Source: Rikenellaceae bacterium
GTDB lineage: Bacteria > Bacteroidota > Bacteroidia > Bacteroidales > Rikenellaceae
Assembly: GCA_017936385.1 (NCBI GenBank)
Contig: JAGBFQ010000020.1
Coordinates: 115,354-179,353 of the forward strand
Direction of reading: 5' to 3'
DNA: 64,000 bases
Below the pieces are notes generated by a model, which did not search any database, was not told the DNA's origin, and saw nothing but the letters and a program-made list of their open reading frames with translations. Made by a program: the position numbers and the translations under genes. Positions 1 to 10,156 of the stretch are shown here, piece by piece (the stretch's first letter is position 1; the number at the start of each line of letters is the position of its first letter).

Positions 1-570
1 AGTATCATGATGGGTTGGCTGGGCACCGTTGCAATCGCCGCCAATCAGATTGCCAACACGCTGTGTAACATCGGATTCCTTTCACTGTTGGGTATCAGTT
101 CGGCCACAACCATCAGGGTCAGTCACGCATACGGCGCCGGCGATTATCAAGCCATTCGTCGCATTGGCTCGTCGTCATATCGTATCGGATTGGTGTGGAA
201 TGCTTTTACGGCCTTTACATTCATTTTATTGCGCGACCTTTTGCCCCAAGCCTTCACCAATAACGAAGAGGTTATCGCCATGACTGCCAATATATTGATT
301 GTGGTGGCAATATTCCAATTCTCGGACGGCATGCAGTGCATCGGCATGGGTCTGTTGCGTGGCTTGCAGGATGTGAAAATAACCATGAAAATAGCCTTCA
401 TATCGTACCTTGTAATCAATCTTCCCGTAGGCTATTTGTTTGGTTTCACACTTGGTTTTGGCGAAATCGGCGTATGGCTCGGCTACATCTTCGGATTGTC
501 GACCGCTGCAATCCTGCTGCGCCGCCGTTTCAACCTAAAAGTAGCTCTGCATTCCGCCCCCGAGCAATAA
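1..570 (+). CDS. MATE-family efflux transporter, C-terminal part
   Basis: The frame is open from the left window edge and ends with TAA, so only the last 189 codons are visible. It encodes about five hydrophobic segments typical of the second half of a MATE (multidrug and toxin extrusion) cation antiporter; the segment with NQIANTLCNIGFLSLLGISS and the following GAGD are characteristic of the C-terminal bundle. These inner-membrane proteins exchange drugs or metabolites for Na+ or H+. The substrate cannot be read from sequence. The N-terminal half lies outside the window. The next gene has its own promoter, so this is probably the end of a separate unit. Confidence 0.85.
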   Translation, partial: SIMMGWLGTVAIAANQIANTLCNIGFLSLLGISSATTIRVSHAYGAGDYQAIRRIGSSSYRIGLVWNAFTAFTFILLRDLLPQAFTNNEEVIAMTANILIVVAIFQFSDGMQCIGMGLLRGLQDVKITMKIAFISYLVINLPVGYLFGFTLGFGEIGVWLGYIFGLSTAAILLRRRFNLKVALHSAPEQ

Positions 571-607
571 AATCGAAGGGGAAAGAGTGTACTCTCGTAT
601 TTTTTGC

Positions 608-615
608 TAACTTTG
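608..615 (+). promoter_or_regulatory. Bacteroidetes -7 promoter box for the PSP1 gene
   Basis: TAACTTTG matches the TAnnTTTG consensus and lies 18 bases before the ATG at 634. It overlaps the upstream in-frame TTG at 604, which therefore cannot be the start. Confidence 0.7.
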
Positions 616-633
616 CACAAAATATGCTTACAC

Positions 634-2061
634 ATGAACAACAATCATAAAAACGAACCTAACATCGGACGTGGCTGCGCCTTCTGCAACGACTGCGAAG
701 GACAAGAGGCCGTCACCGTATGCGAGGGTTGCTTCAAATTCCACGCCTTTGATTGGCTGGCCGACTACCCCGACCGATACCCTACCGACATCATCGAGGT
801 ACGTTTCAAAAATACGCGCAAAGGGTACTACCGCAATGTCAATAATCTTGAGCTCAAAGTTGGCGACATCGTAGCCGTCGAAGCCGCTCCCGGACACGAT
901 ATCGGGGTCGTTTCGATGTTGGGCGAAATGGTGCTCAAACAGATGAAACGCACGGGATTCTCGCCCGTTGGCGGTGAATTCCGCAAGCTGTTCCGCAAAG
1001 CCAAACCCTACGACATCGAAAAGTGGCAGGAGGCTATCGCGCTCGAACACGAAACCATGATTCGCAGCCGACAAATCGCCGCCGCCATGGGACTTAACAT
1101 GAAAATCGGCGACGTGGAGTATCAAGGCGACAAAATCAAGGCTATATTCTACTACATTGCCGACGGACGTGTCGACTTCCGCGAACTTATTAAGGTGTTT
1201 GCCGAGCAGTTCCGCATCAAAATCGAGATGAAACAAATTGGTGCACGACAGGAGGCCGGACGTATCGGTGGCTTGGGTTCGTGTGGTAGGGAACTGTGTT
1301 GCGCCTCGTGGATTTCGAGTTTCACCTCGGTGACAACCAACGCGGCAAGAACTCAAGACTTGTCGCTCAATCCGCAGAAACTCGCCGGACAATGCGGTAA
1401 ACTCAAATGCTGTCTGGTCTATGAACTCGACTCGTATATCGACGCTCGCAAGGCTATTCCTAAACTCCACGAACCGTTGCACGCTATGGATGGCGACTAC
1501 TACCACATATCGACCGATGTGCTTTCGCGCGTGATGACCTTCAGCACGGCACCCGATGCCAATGTGGGTAACATCAAACTTACGGCTGACAAAGTGCGCG
1601 AAATCATCAACCTGAACCGCGCAGGTAAGAAGGTTGACACCATTGTGGGTGAGGTGGATGTTATTGAGCCCGAAATCGCTTTTGCAAGTGGTAGCGAGGA
1701 GGATAGCATCACTCGTTTCGACCGCAAGAAAAAGAAGAACCGTTCGAAAAAACGTTCGGGCGACAAACCCCAAAACACATCACAAAATACCACTTCGGAA
1801 GATAATAATGGTGGTGAGGGCGATAAACAAAATCGTCAGCAACGTCGCGGTGGAGCTAATCGACGTGGTGACCGTCAACAACGTAAAGAGGTAAAAGGTG
1901 ATTCACCTGCAACTTCGAACCAACCCAATGAGGAGGGCAACGCACCAAGCGAACGCCGCGAGAGTCGTGGTAACCGTGGTAATCGAGGCAATAACAACCG
2001 ACGCACATACAAAGAGGGTAACCGCAATAACGAAGGCGAAAAACAGCCAAAATCGGAGTGA
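634..2061 (+). CDS. PSP1 domain protein (RicT/YaaT-like)
   Basis: Cytoplasmic protein of about 475 residues. The PSP1 core (roughly residues 80-290) includes the Cys-rich stretch GGLGSCGRELCC and later QCGKLKCCLVYE, which in the Bacillus homologue RicT (YaaT) bind Fe-S clusters in the RicAFT complex that influences mRNA processing. The last ~110 residues are low-complexity, very rich in Asn, Arg, Gly and Lys, and look like an RNA-binding or disordered tail. The start at 634 is chosen because the promoter box at 608-615 overlaps the earlier TTG. gldH follows after 3 bases, an arrangement common in Bacteroidetes. Function in Bacteroidetes is unproven. Confidence 0.85.
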   Translation: MNNNHKNEPNIGRGCAFCNDCEGQEAVTVCEGCFKFHAFDWLADYPDRYPTDIIEVRFKNTRKGYYRNVNNLELKVGDIVAVEAAPGHDIGVVSMLGEMVLKQMKRTGFSPVGGEFRKLFRKAKPYDIEKWQEAIALEHETMIRSRQIAAAMGLNMKIGDVEYQGDKIKAIFYYIADGRVDFRELIKVFAEQFRIKIEMKQIGARQEAGRIGGLGSCGRELCCASWISSFTSVTTNAARTQDLSLNPQKLAGQCGKLKCCLVYELDSYIDARKAIPKLHEPLHAMDGDYYHISTDVLSRVMTFSTAPDANVGNIKLTADKVREIINLNRAGKKVDTIVGEVDVIEPEIAFASGSEEDSITRFDRKKKKNRSKKRSGDKPQNTSQNTTSEDNNGGEGDKQNRQQRRGGANRRGDRQQRKEVKGDSPATSNQPNEEGNAPSERRESRGNRGNRGNNNRRTYKEGNRNNEGEKQPKSE

Positions 2062-2064
2062 TGA

Positions 2065-2511
2065 ATGATGCGTAATGGTTGCAGTAGGTTGTTTTTGTGG
2101 GTTGTGACCGTGTGGATGATGTGTTCATGCATGTCGCACCACACCTCGGCTGTAGTCGATACCCCTCCCGAAAAGTGGTATTCAGCTGTGCAGTTGGACT
2201 ACCCGAACTGCGATACACTCGAGAACCGCAACGTGAACCTGTTGACCTTCTACTCGACCGACTCCCCCAAAAGCATAACACTTGTGGTGGAGGTGACCTC
2301 CCCGGACGGTTACAAGGCCATCGACACGGTAACGTGCAATCTCCCCAAAGAGAAACACGGACGCAACTACTTCGAACAACAGACCACGTTTCGCACCGGG
2401 ACCGTAATGCGCCACACAGGCAACTACAAAGTAACTATCACCCCGACCGACACGCTCCGCGGAGTGTGGGCCGTCGGACTTAACACAATTTACGACAATG
2501 GGAAAAGATAA
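2065..2511 (+). CDS. gldH: GldH-like lipoprotein
   Basis: 148 residues with an N-terminal hydrophobic signal ending in a lipobox (MMCSC at about residue 22), so probably an outer-membrane or periplasmic lipoprotein. The body resembles the GldH family first named in Flavobacterium gliding, which is kept in non-gliding gut Bacteroidales with unknown role. Conserved placement after the PSP1 gene supports the call. ATG at 2068 is an equally possible start. The 3' end overlaps trmB by 14 bases, so the three genes are probably one operon. Confidence 0.75.
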   Translation: MMRNGCSRLFLWVVTVWMMCSCMSHHTSAVVDTPPEKWYSAVQLDYPNCDTLENRNVNLLTFYSTDSPKSITLVVEVTSPDGYKAIDTVTCNLPKEKHGRNYFEQQTTFRTGTVMRHTGNYKVTITPTDTLRGVWAVGLNTIYDNGKR

Positions 2512-3241
2512 AATACGCAGATTTGCCGAAAACCTGACATTCAAAAATATGATTCAGGCCGATTTCGAGGACATCTTCCACAAAGACCACCCGCTGAAGG
2601 GACATTGGCATGAGGAGTTTTTCCACAACTCCAACCCCATCGTATTGGAGCTTGGTTGCGGTCGCGGCGAATATACCGTGGCATTGGGTCAGGCCAATCC
2701 CGATAAGAACTTCATAGGTGTGGATATTAAGGGCGCTCGCATGTGGAGAGGTGCAAAAACGGCAACCCAAGAGGGACTTTCGAACATCGGTTTTGTGCGT
2801 ACCCGCATCGAGTTTATAAATTCGTTCTTTGCCGAGGGCGAGGTATCGGAGATTTGGATTACCTTCCCCGACCCGCAACTCAAAACACGACGCGCAAAAA
2901 AGCGTCTGACTTCACCCATCTTCTTGGAGTACTACGCCCAAATGTTGAAAGCGGATGGTCTGATTCACCTAAAGACCGACTCGCAACACCTCTATAACTA
3001 CACCAACGCCGTGGTCGACAACTATGGCTTGACACGCAACGTAGCCAACAACGACATCTATGGTTCGGGCTATGCCGACGAACGTCTGTCGATTAAAACG
3101 GCTTACGAGATGATGTTTCTGGATAGAGGTCTTCCGATTACCTACACACAGTTCACACTTGGTGGCCGCCGCAAATTCGAATGGTTCGATTGGGAGGGCG
3201 ACGACGTACTCGAAAAAGACAACGAGCAGGAGCGTCAATAG
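2498..3241 (+). CDS. trmB: tRNA (guanine-N7)-methyltransferase
   Basis: 247 residues, near normal family length. Methylates G46 in the variable loop of tRNAs using SAM. The SAM-binding loop LELGCGRGEYTV is at about residues 50-61, and the family signature FPDPQLKTRRAKKRL near residues 123-137 contains the conserved DP and basic residues. It overlaps gldH by 14 bases and ends just before a strong hairpin. Confidence 0.95.
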   Translation: MGKDKIRRFAENLTFKNMIQADFEDIFHKDHPLKGHWHEEFFHNSNPIVLELGCGRGEYTVALGQANPDKNFIGVDIKGARMWRGAKTATQEGLSNIGFVRTRIEFINSFFAEGEVSEIWITFPDPQLKTRRAKKRLTSPIFLEYYAQMLKADGLIHLKTDSQHLYNYTNAVVDNYGLTRNVANNDIYGSGYADERLSIKTAYEMMFLDRGLPITYTQFTLGGRRKFEWFDWEGDDVLEKDNEQERQ

Positions 3242-3250
3242 TCACAGTTG

Positions 3251-3301
3251 CATAAACGACGTGGGTGTCCTAAATAATTTGGGACACCCACGTCGTTTAT
3301 G
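3251..3301. terminator. Bidirectional terminator between convergent genes
   Basis: A perfect 20-bp stem (3251-3270 with 3282-3301) around an 11-base loop. It lies between trmB (+) and the monooxygenase gene (-), so it can serve both. There is no long T run. Confidence 0.8.
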
Positions 3302-3318
3302 TTCAGGCGCTACACACT

Positions 3319-3714
3319 CTAATATTTCACCTCGGTATAGTGCTTAACATCCGAACCATTGCACATCGCGCCAAGCTGGGGCACCAAGCGAGTGAAGTGC
3401 TCCGAAGCATTATGCTCTTCGATAGCCTCAAGGTCGCGCCAAATTTCGATAAAGGTATAGGTCATCGGGTCCTCGGCACAACTATTGAGTGTATAGGAGA
3501 TATTACCCGGTTCAGCCTGCGAAGCCTTGACCATTTCGCCTGCCATCGACACAAACTTTTGGATATACTCGGGTTTGACATCAAAGACGGCCACAATTTT
3601 CACAGCGTTCGAGGTATCAACGTCGGCGGCAGCTTGGGTTGCGGGTTGCGAATCACATGCGCTCACAGCCACGGCGGTGGTCAACAGAGCGAACAGGCGG
3701 GAAAAGATTTTCAT
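3319..3714 (-). CDS. Putative quinol monooxygenase (ABM domain) lipoprotein
   Basis: 131 residues. A signal sequence with lipobox VSAC at about residue 20 is followed by an Ala/Gln-rich linker and an ABM (antibiotic biosynthesis monooxygenase, YgiN-like) ferredoxin-fold domain from about residue 38. The strand pattern KIVAVFDVKPEY, NISYTLN, YTFIEIWRD and the EHNASEHF helix match this family. Most ABM proteins are cytoplasmic; a lipid-anchored version suggests periplasmic quinone or small-molecule oxidation, but the substrate is unknown. Confidence 0.75.
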   Translation of the reverse strand: MKIFSRLFALLTTAVAVSACDSQPATQAAADVDTSNAVKIVAVFDVKPEYIQKFVSMAGEMVKASQAEPGNISYTLNSCAEDPMTYTFIEIWRDLEAIEEHNASEHFTRLVPQLGAMCNGSDVKHYTEVKY

Positions 3715-3746
3715 AACTGAGAATTATTTAATGTGTTTGTTTAGTG

Positions 3747-3754
3747 CAAATATA
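3747..3754 (-). promoter_or_regulatory. -7 promoter box for the ABM lipoprotein gene
   Basis: On the minus strand this reads TATATTTG, 32 bases before the ATG at 3714. Nothing else is evident between it and the repeat leader at 3890. Confidence 0.65.
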
Positions 3755-3889
3755 CGAAACATTTTGTAATCATCTGCTTTGTACTCCAACTTTTCGCTCT
3801 TCTATCCCGCCTTTGGTCGCAAAAATCCTCTCGAAGGGCACAAAACTGTTTCGGCAGAATTTTGGCACGTGCTTTGTAATTTTTCGGGC

Positions 3890-4286
3890 AAGGTTTCTTC
3901 ATTTATTTAAGTTTGGGTTAGTAGTTTTAGAAGGGGCAACCCTTCGGGGACGGAGGACTATCGTGAGATACTCCTCCGATTCTTTTTTTTGTACCCCTTC
4001 TAAAACTTCTTTCAGCTTGTGCGCCTCGGGTGACTTGTCTTTATTCGGGTGTGGTTTGCTGCGCAAATTGTTGGATTTGGCAGATGTTTTGCTTTGAAAA
4101 TAAATTTTCAGCAACCATCTGACAAATCCAACAATCTTCGATTGCCACACCCTCGCGTCGGTCACCTCTCGGCTGCGGCCGCCGTTAGTAGTTTATTATT
4201 AGGTGCTTTGCAATTTGTTTTAGAGGGGGCAACCCTTCGGGGACGGGCGGTAGCCACAGAAAACTCCCGCCTAATTCTTCGTTTTT
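3890..4286 (+). repeat. Structured dispersed repeat, copy 1
   Basis: Leader 3890-3926 (37 bases, identical to 7926-7962) then a ~374-base core shared with 5018-5386. Module at 3924-3990: a GAAGGG/CCCTTC hairpin with GCAA loop (3930-3945), then a hairpin of CGGAGGA (3951-3957), C:C mismatch, TATC, GTGA loop, GATA, TCCTCCG (3972-3978), then T8. An outer inverted repeat pairs 3924-3936 with 3994-4006. The middle (4047-4152) folds as one long hairpin: GGGTGTGG/CCACACCC, a 19-bp arm 4068-4086 with 4116-4134, and an apical 7-bp stem at 4095-4110. A second, diverged module closes the right end at 4217-4286. A minus-strand frame (3899-4165) exists inside but lacks coding signs. Confidence 0.85.
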
Positions 4287-4314
4287 GATATCTAAAATAT
4301 TTTGCTTAACTTTG
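4284..4314 (+). promoter_or_regulatory. Promoter of the GIN-domain gene
   Basis: TTTG at 4284-4287, exactly 19 bases, then TAACTTTG at 4307-4314. The -33 TTTG is the end of the repeat's terminal T run. Confidence 0.7.
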
Positions 4315-4344
4315 TACTATTGAACAAAACCTTATCAGTTGACT

Positions 4345-4992
4345 ATGAGAACTATTTTTACCCTATTAGTTGGCGTTATTGCTATGGTGTGTACGGGATG
4401 TGAAGTTGATGACACCTTGCTTAAGAATCACAAAACATATACTCTTTATGAGGAGATATCAGCCCTTGTGATATCAGATGGCGTGGATGTTATCGTGGAC
4501 GATGCTCTGCCTCATAACCAAGTATATGTCTTGACAAATGCTAAAAATTTCAATAGGTTGAACATTGAGGTTATTGACGGCACACTACATATTGGAGGAG
4601 TATTAATATCTATATTTGGCTATAATCGTTGTTTGGTATATGTACCTTCAGTTGCGTATGAGCGTGTTGAGATGGGAGGCGGTAGCGATTTCTCGTGGGA
4701 CAGCTGCAATAGTGATGTATTATCTGTCACAGTATCAGGTGGTAGCGACTGTTATATTAAGGGTGTCGCACAGAAACTAAGCATTGATAGCTCCGGAGGT
4801 GCAGATGCCGAGTGCGGCGAGCTGGAGGCTGAGTATGTCACCATCAACGCATCTGGAGGCTCTGATGTTGATGCTGTAGCTAACAGTACACTCTCATTAA
4901 CAGCATCGGGTGGTGCGGATGTACACATCAAAGGCAATCCCCAAATTGTACATTGGGATGTATCAGGCGGCGCGGATGTGAAGTTTAATTAG
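4345..4992 (+). CDS. GIN-domain (DUF2807-type) lipoprotein
   Basis: 215 residues. Signal with lipobox VCTGC at about residue 19, so a probable envelope lipoprotein. The second half has repeating Ser-Gly-Gly-Ser/Ala-Asp turns spaced about 20-24 residues, as in the beta-helical GIN domain of DUF2807 proteins; the role of these in Bacteroidetes is unknown. ATG at 4345 is preferred over TTG at 4339 because it gives a standard signal start. Base and codon use are more AT-rich than the neighbours. The gene sits between two direct copies of the ~370-bp repeat, which could delete or duplicate it by recombination. Confidence 0.75.
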   Translation: MRTIFTLLVGVIAMVCTGCEVDDTLLKNHKTYTLYEEISALVISDGVDVIVDDALPHNQVYVLTNAKNFNRLNIEVIDGTLHIGGVLISIFGYNRCLVYVPSVAYERVEMGGGSDFSWDSCNSDVLSVTVSGGSDCYIKGVAQKLSIDSSGGADAECGELEAEYVTINASGGSDVDAVANSTLSLTASGGADVHIKGNPQIVHWDVSGGADVKFN

Positions 4993-5017
4993 GTTATACA
5001 TTAAAGTTATACAACCC

Positions 5018-5386
5018 TTGGGTTAGTAGTTTTAGAAGGGGCAACCCTTCGGGGACGGAGGACTATCGTGAGATATTCCTCCGATTCTTTTTTTGTACCC
5101 CTTCTAAAACTTCTTTCAGCTTGTGCGCCTCGGATGACTTGTCTTTGTTCGGGTGTGGTTTGCTGTGCAAATAGTTGTCTTTGTCAGATGTCTTGCTTTG
5201 AAAATTAATTTTCAGCAACCATCTGACAAATCCAACAATCTTCGATTGCCACACCCTCGCGTCGGTCCCCTCTCGGCTTCTGCCGCCGTTAGTAGTTTAT
5301 TATAGGTGATTCGCTATTTGTTTTAGAAGGGGCAACACTTCGGGGACGGAGGACTATCGTGAGATACTCCTCCGATTATTTTTTTT
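5018..5386 (+). repeat. Structured dispersed repeat, copy 2
   Basis: Same order and orientation as copy 1, without the 37-base leader. Left module: GAAGGG-GCAA-CCCTTC at 5035-5050 and the CGGAGGA hairpin at 5056-5083 with GTGA loop, followed by a T run. Right module: GAAGGG-GCAA with one mismatch in the stem (5326-5341), CGGAGGA hairpin at 5347-5374, T8 at 5379-5386. The middle hairpin arm has several changes that weaken the outer part but make the inner 11 bp perfect. Confidence 0.85.
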
Positions 5387-5414
5387 GTGGTTAGGGAAAG
5401 ATTACGTATATTTG
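5384..5414 (+). promoter_or_regulatory. Promoter of the GH92 gene
   Basis: TTTG at 5384-5387, 19-base spacer, TATATTTG at 5407-5414. As at 4284, the -33 box is formed by the end of the repeat's T run. Confidence 0.75.
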
Positions 5415-5442
5415 TAAAAATACCACAAAACTCGCAACTATT

Positions 5443-7686
5443 ATGAAAATTTCACATTATGTGGCAGTGGTGGGAGTGTTATGCTTGGCCACAGCCTGCA
5501 ATCGAGGCAACCTCGCGCAATATGTCAATCCGATGATTGGCACCGATTTTCACGCGCACTGCTATCCAGGCTCCACCCTACCCTTTGCTATGGTACAACT
5601 CAGCCCCGACAATGGTCCCGGAGGTTGGGATTGGTGTGGCGGCTACCACGCCTCCGATACCACAATCGTAGGTTTCTCGCACACCCACATCAGTGGTACG
5701 GGAGTTCGCGACCTGGGCGATATTATGCTGATGCCTGCCGTGGGTGTCGTGCAGTGGAGTGAGGGCCCCAAGGAGAGCCCCGAGCAGGGTTATCGTTCGC
5801 CATTTGACAAGCAGAGCGAGAAGGCTTCGCCTGCATACTATTCGGTGCGCTTGACCGAGCCGCAAGTTACCGCCGAGTTGACAAGCACGCTACGCTGTGG
5901 TGTGCATCGCTATCGTTTCGACAACCCCAAGGAGCAATACATAATGCTGGACCTTGACCACGGAATCGGCAATCGCACAACCGGAGCAATGTTGCGTCGC
6001 GTAGATGAGCGCACTGTCGAGGGTGTTCGCCGTGTTACGGGTTGGGCCAAACAGCGTGAGGTGTGGTTCCGTGCCGAGTTTTCGGAACCCTTTGGCGAAA
6101 TTGCAACAATGGTTGATGGTACCGAAGGAGTGCTTGATGAGTGTGCCAAGGGTATAAAAGTTGCCGCAGCAATACGTTTTGCGCAACCCGCACGCGAGAT
6201 TGAAGTGCGTGTGGCATTGTCAATGACCTCGACCGAGGGTGCTGAGCGCAACTTCGACGCTGAGGTTGCGGGTGTAAGTTTTGAAGAGGTTCATCGCCGT
6301 GGTGTGGCTGCCTGGAACGAGCAGTTGCAGAAAGTGCAAATCGCGCCACAGACCCCCGAACGCGATAAACGCATATTCTACACCTCGATGTATCACGCAA
6401 TGGTAACTCCCAACCTATTCAGCGATGTGGACGGAGCGTACGTTAATATGAAACGCGAGCAAGCCAATGCCGGTAACGACGAGCACTACACGCTATTCTC
6501 GCTGTGGGATACTTATCGTGCAACCCACCCGTTGTACACCATCATTGCACCCAAACACAATCAGGCTTTTGTGCGTTCGATGATTGACAAGTGGCGCAGT
6601 TCGGGTCTGCTTCCCATTTGGGAGTCACACAGCAACGAGAACTTCTGTATGATTGGCTACCACTCGGTGGCGGTCATTGCAGACTCCTATATGAAGGGGC
6701 AGCGAGATTTCGATGCACAGGCCGCCCTGCAAGGTATGATTGAGACCTCGCAATATGGTCCTTATGGCGGACTTGACCAACTTATGAGTTGCGGCTACCT
6801 ACCTTACGACAAGGTTTCGCAATCGGTATCCAAAGGTGTGGAGTACGCCTTTGACGATTGGTGTATAGCACAGATGGCTGCCGCGTTGGGCGACACCGCC
6901 ACAGCAGCACTTTACACCAATCGCGCAGGCTTATATCGCCACTATTTCGACCCTGAGGACGGATTCCTCAAAGGTCGTGACAGTGAGGGTAACCTGCGCC
7001 CCGAATTTGACCCCGCCATTGTACCACACTACGGCGGTGGTGACTTTATCGAGGGCAATGGCTGGCACTATGCCTTCTATGTTCCGCACGATGTCCCTGC
7101 TCATATCGCTATGATTGGCGGCGACGAGGCCTATATCGCCAAACTCGACGCGATGTTCGAGGCTCCCGATTTGGATGACCACTCGGGCGCAGTGATGGAT
7201 GTCACCGGCTCCATCGGTCAATATACCCACGGTAACGAACCCTCGCACCAAGTACCCTATCTGTACGCCTATGCAGGCTGCCCGTGGAAGACCCAACTTC
7301 GCGTGCATCAGATTATGGATGAGATGTATAACGACACACCTGATGGTCTGTGTGGTAATGAGGATTGCGGACAACTTTCGGCCTGGTATATATTTAGCGC
7401 ACTGGGCTTCTATCCCGTGACACCCGCATCGAATATCTATGTGCTTGGAACTCCACGTTTCGATAGTGCCGAGATTGCTGTGGGCGACAACATCACCTTT
7501 AAGATTGTGGCCGAAGGTCTGTCCGAGGAGAACTTCTATGTTGCCGAAGTATTGTGGAATGGAGAGCCATACGCCCGCTCCTATATTACACACGATATGG
7601 TGATGGGCGGCGGTCAGTTGACATTCCGTATGAGCAACGAGCCGAACCGCAACTTCGCCAGCGAACCAGACAATCGCCCCCACTAA
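5443..7686 (+). CDS. GH92 family alpha-mannosidase lipoprotein
   Basis: 747 residues, usual for GH92, the Ca2+-dependent exo-alpha-mannosidases that gut Bacteroidetes use on host N-glycans or yeast mannan. Signal with lipobox ATAC at about residue 19 predicts a lipid-anchored envelope enzyme. The N-terminal domain starts with YVNPMIGT and carries GFSHTHISGTG; the (alpha/alpha)6 domain has the family motifs GNEPSHQVPYLY (about 597-608) and TPDGLCGNEDCGQLSAWY (about 629-646). There is no SusCD pair or other glycosidase beside it, so it appears to be a single-gene unit with its own promoter. Linkage specificity cannot be deduced. Confidence 0.93.
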   Translation: MKISHYVAVVGVLCLATACNRGNLAQYVNPMIGTDFHAHCYPGSTLPFAMVQLSPDNGPGGWDWCGGYHASDTTIVGFSHTHISGTGVRDLGDIMLMPAVGVVQWSEGPKESPEQGYRSPFDKQSEKASPAYYSVRLTEPQVTAELTSTLRCGVHRYRFDNPKEQYIMLDLDHGIGNRTTGAMLRRVDERTVEGVRRVTGWAKQREVWFRAEFSEPFGEIATMVDGTEGVLDECAKGIKVAAAIRFAQPAREIEVRVALSMTSTEGAERNFDAEVAGVSFEEVHRRGVAAWNEQLQKVQIAPQTPERDKRIFYTSMYHAMVTPNLFSDVDGAYVNMKREQANAGNDEHYTLFSLWDTYRATHPLYTIIAPKHNQAFVRSMIDKWRSSGLLPIWESHSNENFCMIGYHSVAVIADSYMKGQRDFDAQAALQGMIETSQYGPYGGLDQLMSCGYLPYDKVSQSVSKGVEYAFDDWCIAQMAAALGDTATAALYTNRAGLYRHYFDPEDGFLKGRDSEGNLRPEFDPAIVPHYGGGDFIEGNGWHYAFYVPHDVPAHIAMIGGDEAYIAKLDAMFEAPDLDDHSGAVMDVTGSIGQYTHGNEPSHQVPYLYAYAGCPWKTQLRVHQIMDEMYNDTPDGLCGNEDCGQLSAWYIFSALGFYPVTPASNIYVLGTPRFDSAEIAVGDNITFKIVAEGLSEENFYVAEVLWNGEPYARSYITHDMVMGGGQLTFRMSNEPNRNFASEPDNRPH

Positions 7687-7900
7687 AACCACAAAAAAGT
7701 GTGGTGAGTTTTGATGTTTTTAAATTATCTACAAAACCCACCAGACAAAACACTATACATAATAAAATATTTTAATATTAATTGTAAGCAAAATAGGGCT
7801 AAAATGGAAAAAATCTAATAAAAAGCCACCAAGCAACACTTAAACGTAAAAAAAATGCCCAAAAAAGTTCCAATTTGTTTGCAATTAAAAAATATATTAC

Positions 7901-7908
7901 TACATTTG
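7901..7908 (+). promoter_or_regulatory. Candidate promoter of a small RNA
   Basis: TACATTTG. It precedes the solo repeat module, whose T7 ends about 118 bases later; no ORF lies between. The rest of 7687-7900 is AT-rich with nothing recognised. Confidence 0.4.
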
Positions 7909-7925
7909 TATTGTGAAACACAACA

Positions 7926-8026
7926 AAGGTTTCTTCATTTATTTAAGTTTGGGTTAGTAGTTAAGGGACACTTAAATCCCTGCTTCAGCGGGACCATCGA
8001 GAGATGCTCCCGCTTGATGTTTTTTT
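7926..8026 (+). repeat. Solo copy of the structured repeat module
   Basis: The 37-base leader matches 3890-3926 exactly. The module then differs in sequence but keeps structure: AGGGA/TCCCT stem, then AGCGGGA (7987-7993), C:C mismatch, CATC, GAGA loop, GATG, TCCCGCT (8008-8014), and T7 at 8020-8026. Both stems of the second hairpin have changed on both sides relative to copies 1 and 2. It lacks the long central hairpin. Confidence 0.8.
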
Positions 8027-8103
8027 GGCAGTTTCCTCAGCACGTTAATTTGCACCGAATAATAAACCTATACCTATTTATACTAAATTACGCACAAGTT
8101 TCG

Positions 8104-8111
8104 TATATTTG
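8104..8111 (+). promoter_or_regulatory. -7 promoter box for uvrB
   Basis: TATATTTG, 23 bases before the uvrB ATG. Confidence 0.7.
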
Positions 8112-8134
8112 CCGAGTTATTTGACTTTTGCAAG

Positions 8135-10150
<2,016 letters not shown>

Positions 10151-10156
10151 ACGAAG

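Noticed and set aside
604..633. Upstream TTG start for the PSP1 protein
   Set aside because: It overlaps the TAACTTTG promoter box, so it would not be in the transcript.
3899..4165. Minus-strand ORF in repeat copy 1, with a similar one in copy 2 (5063-5254)
   Set aside because: The two frames resemble each other only because the repeats do. Differences include many amino-acid changes without a bias to silent sites, and the region folds into a long hairpin.
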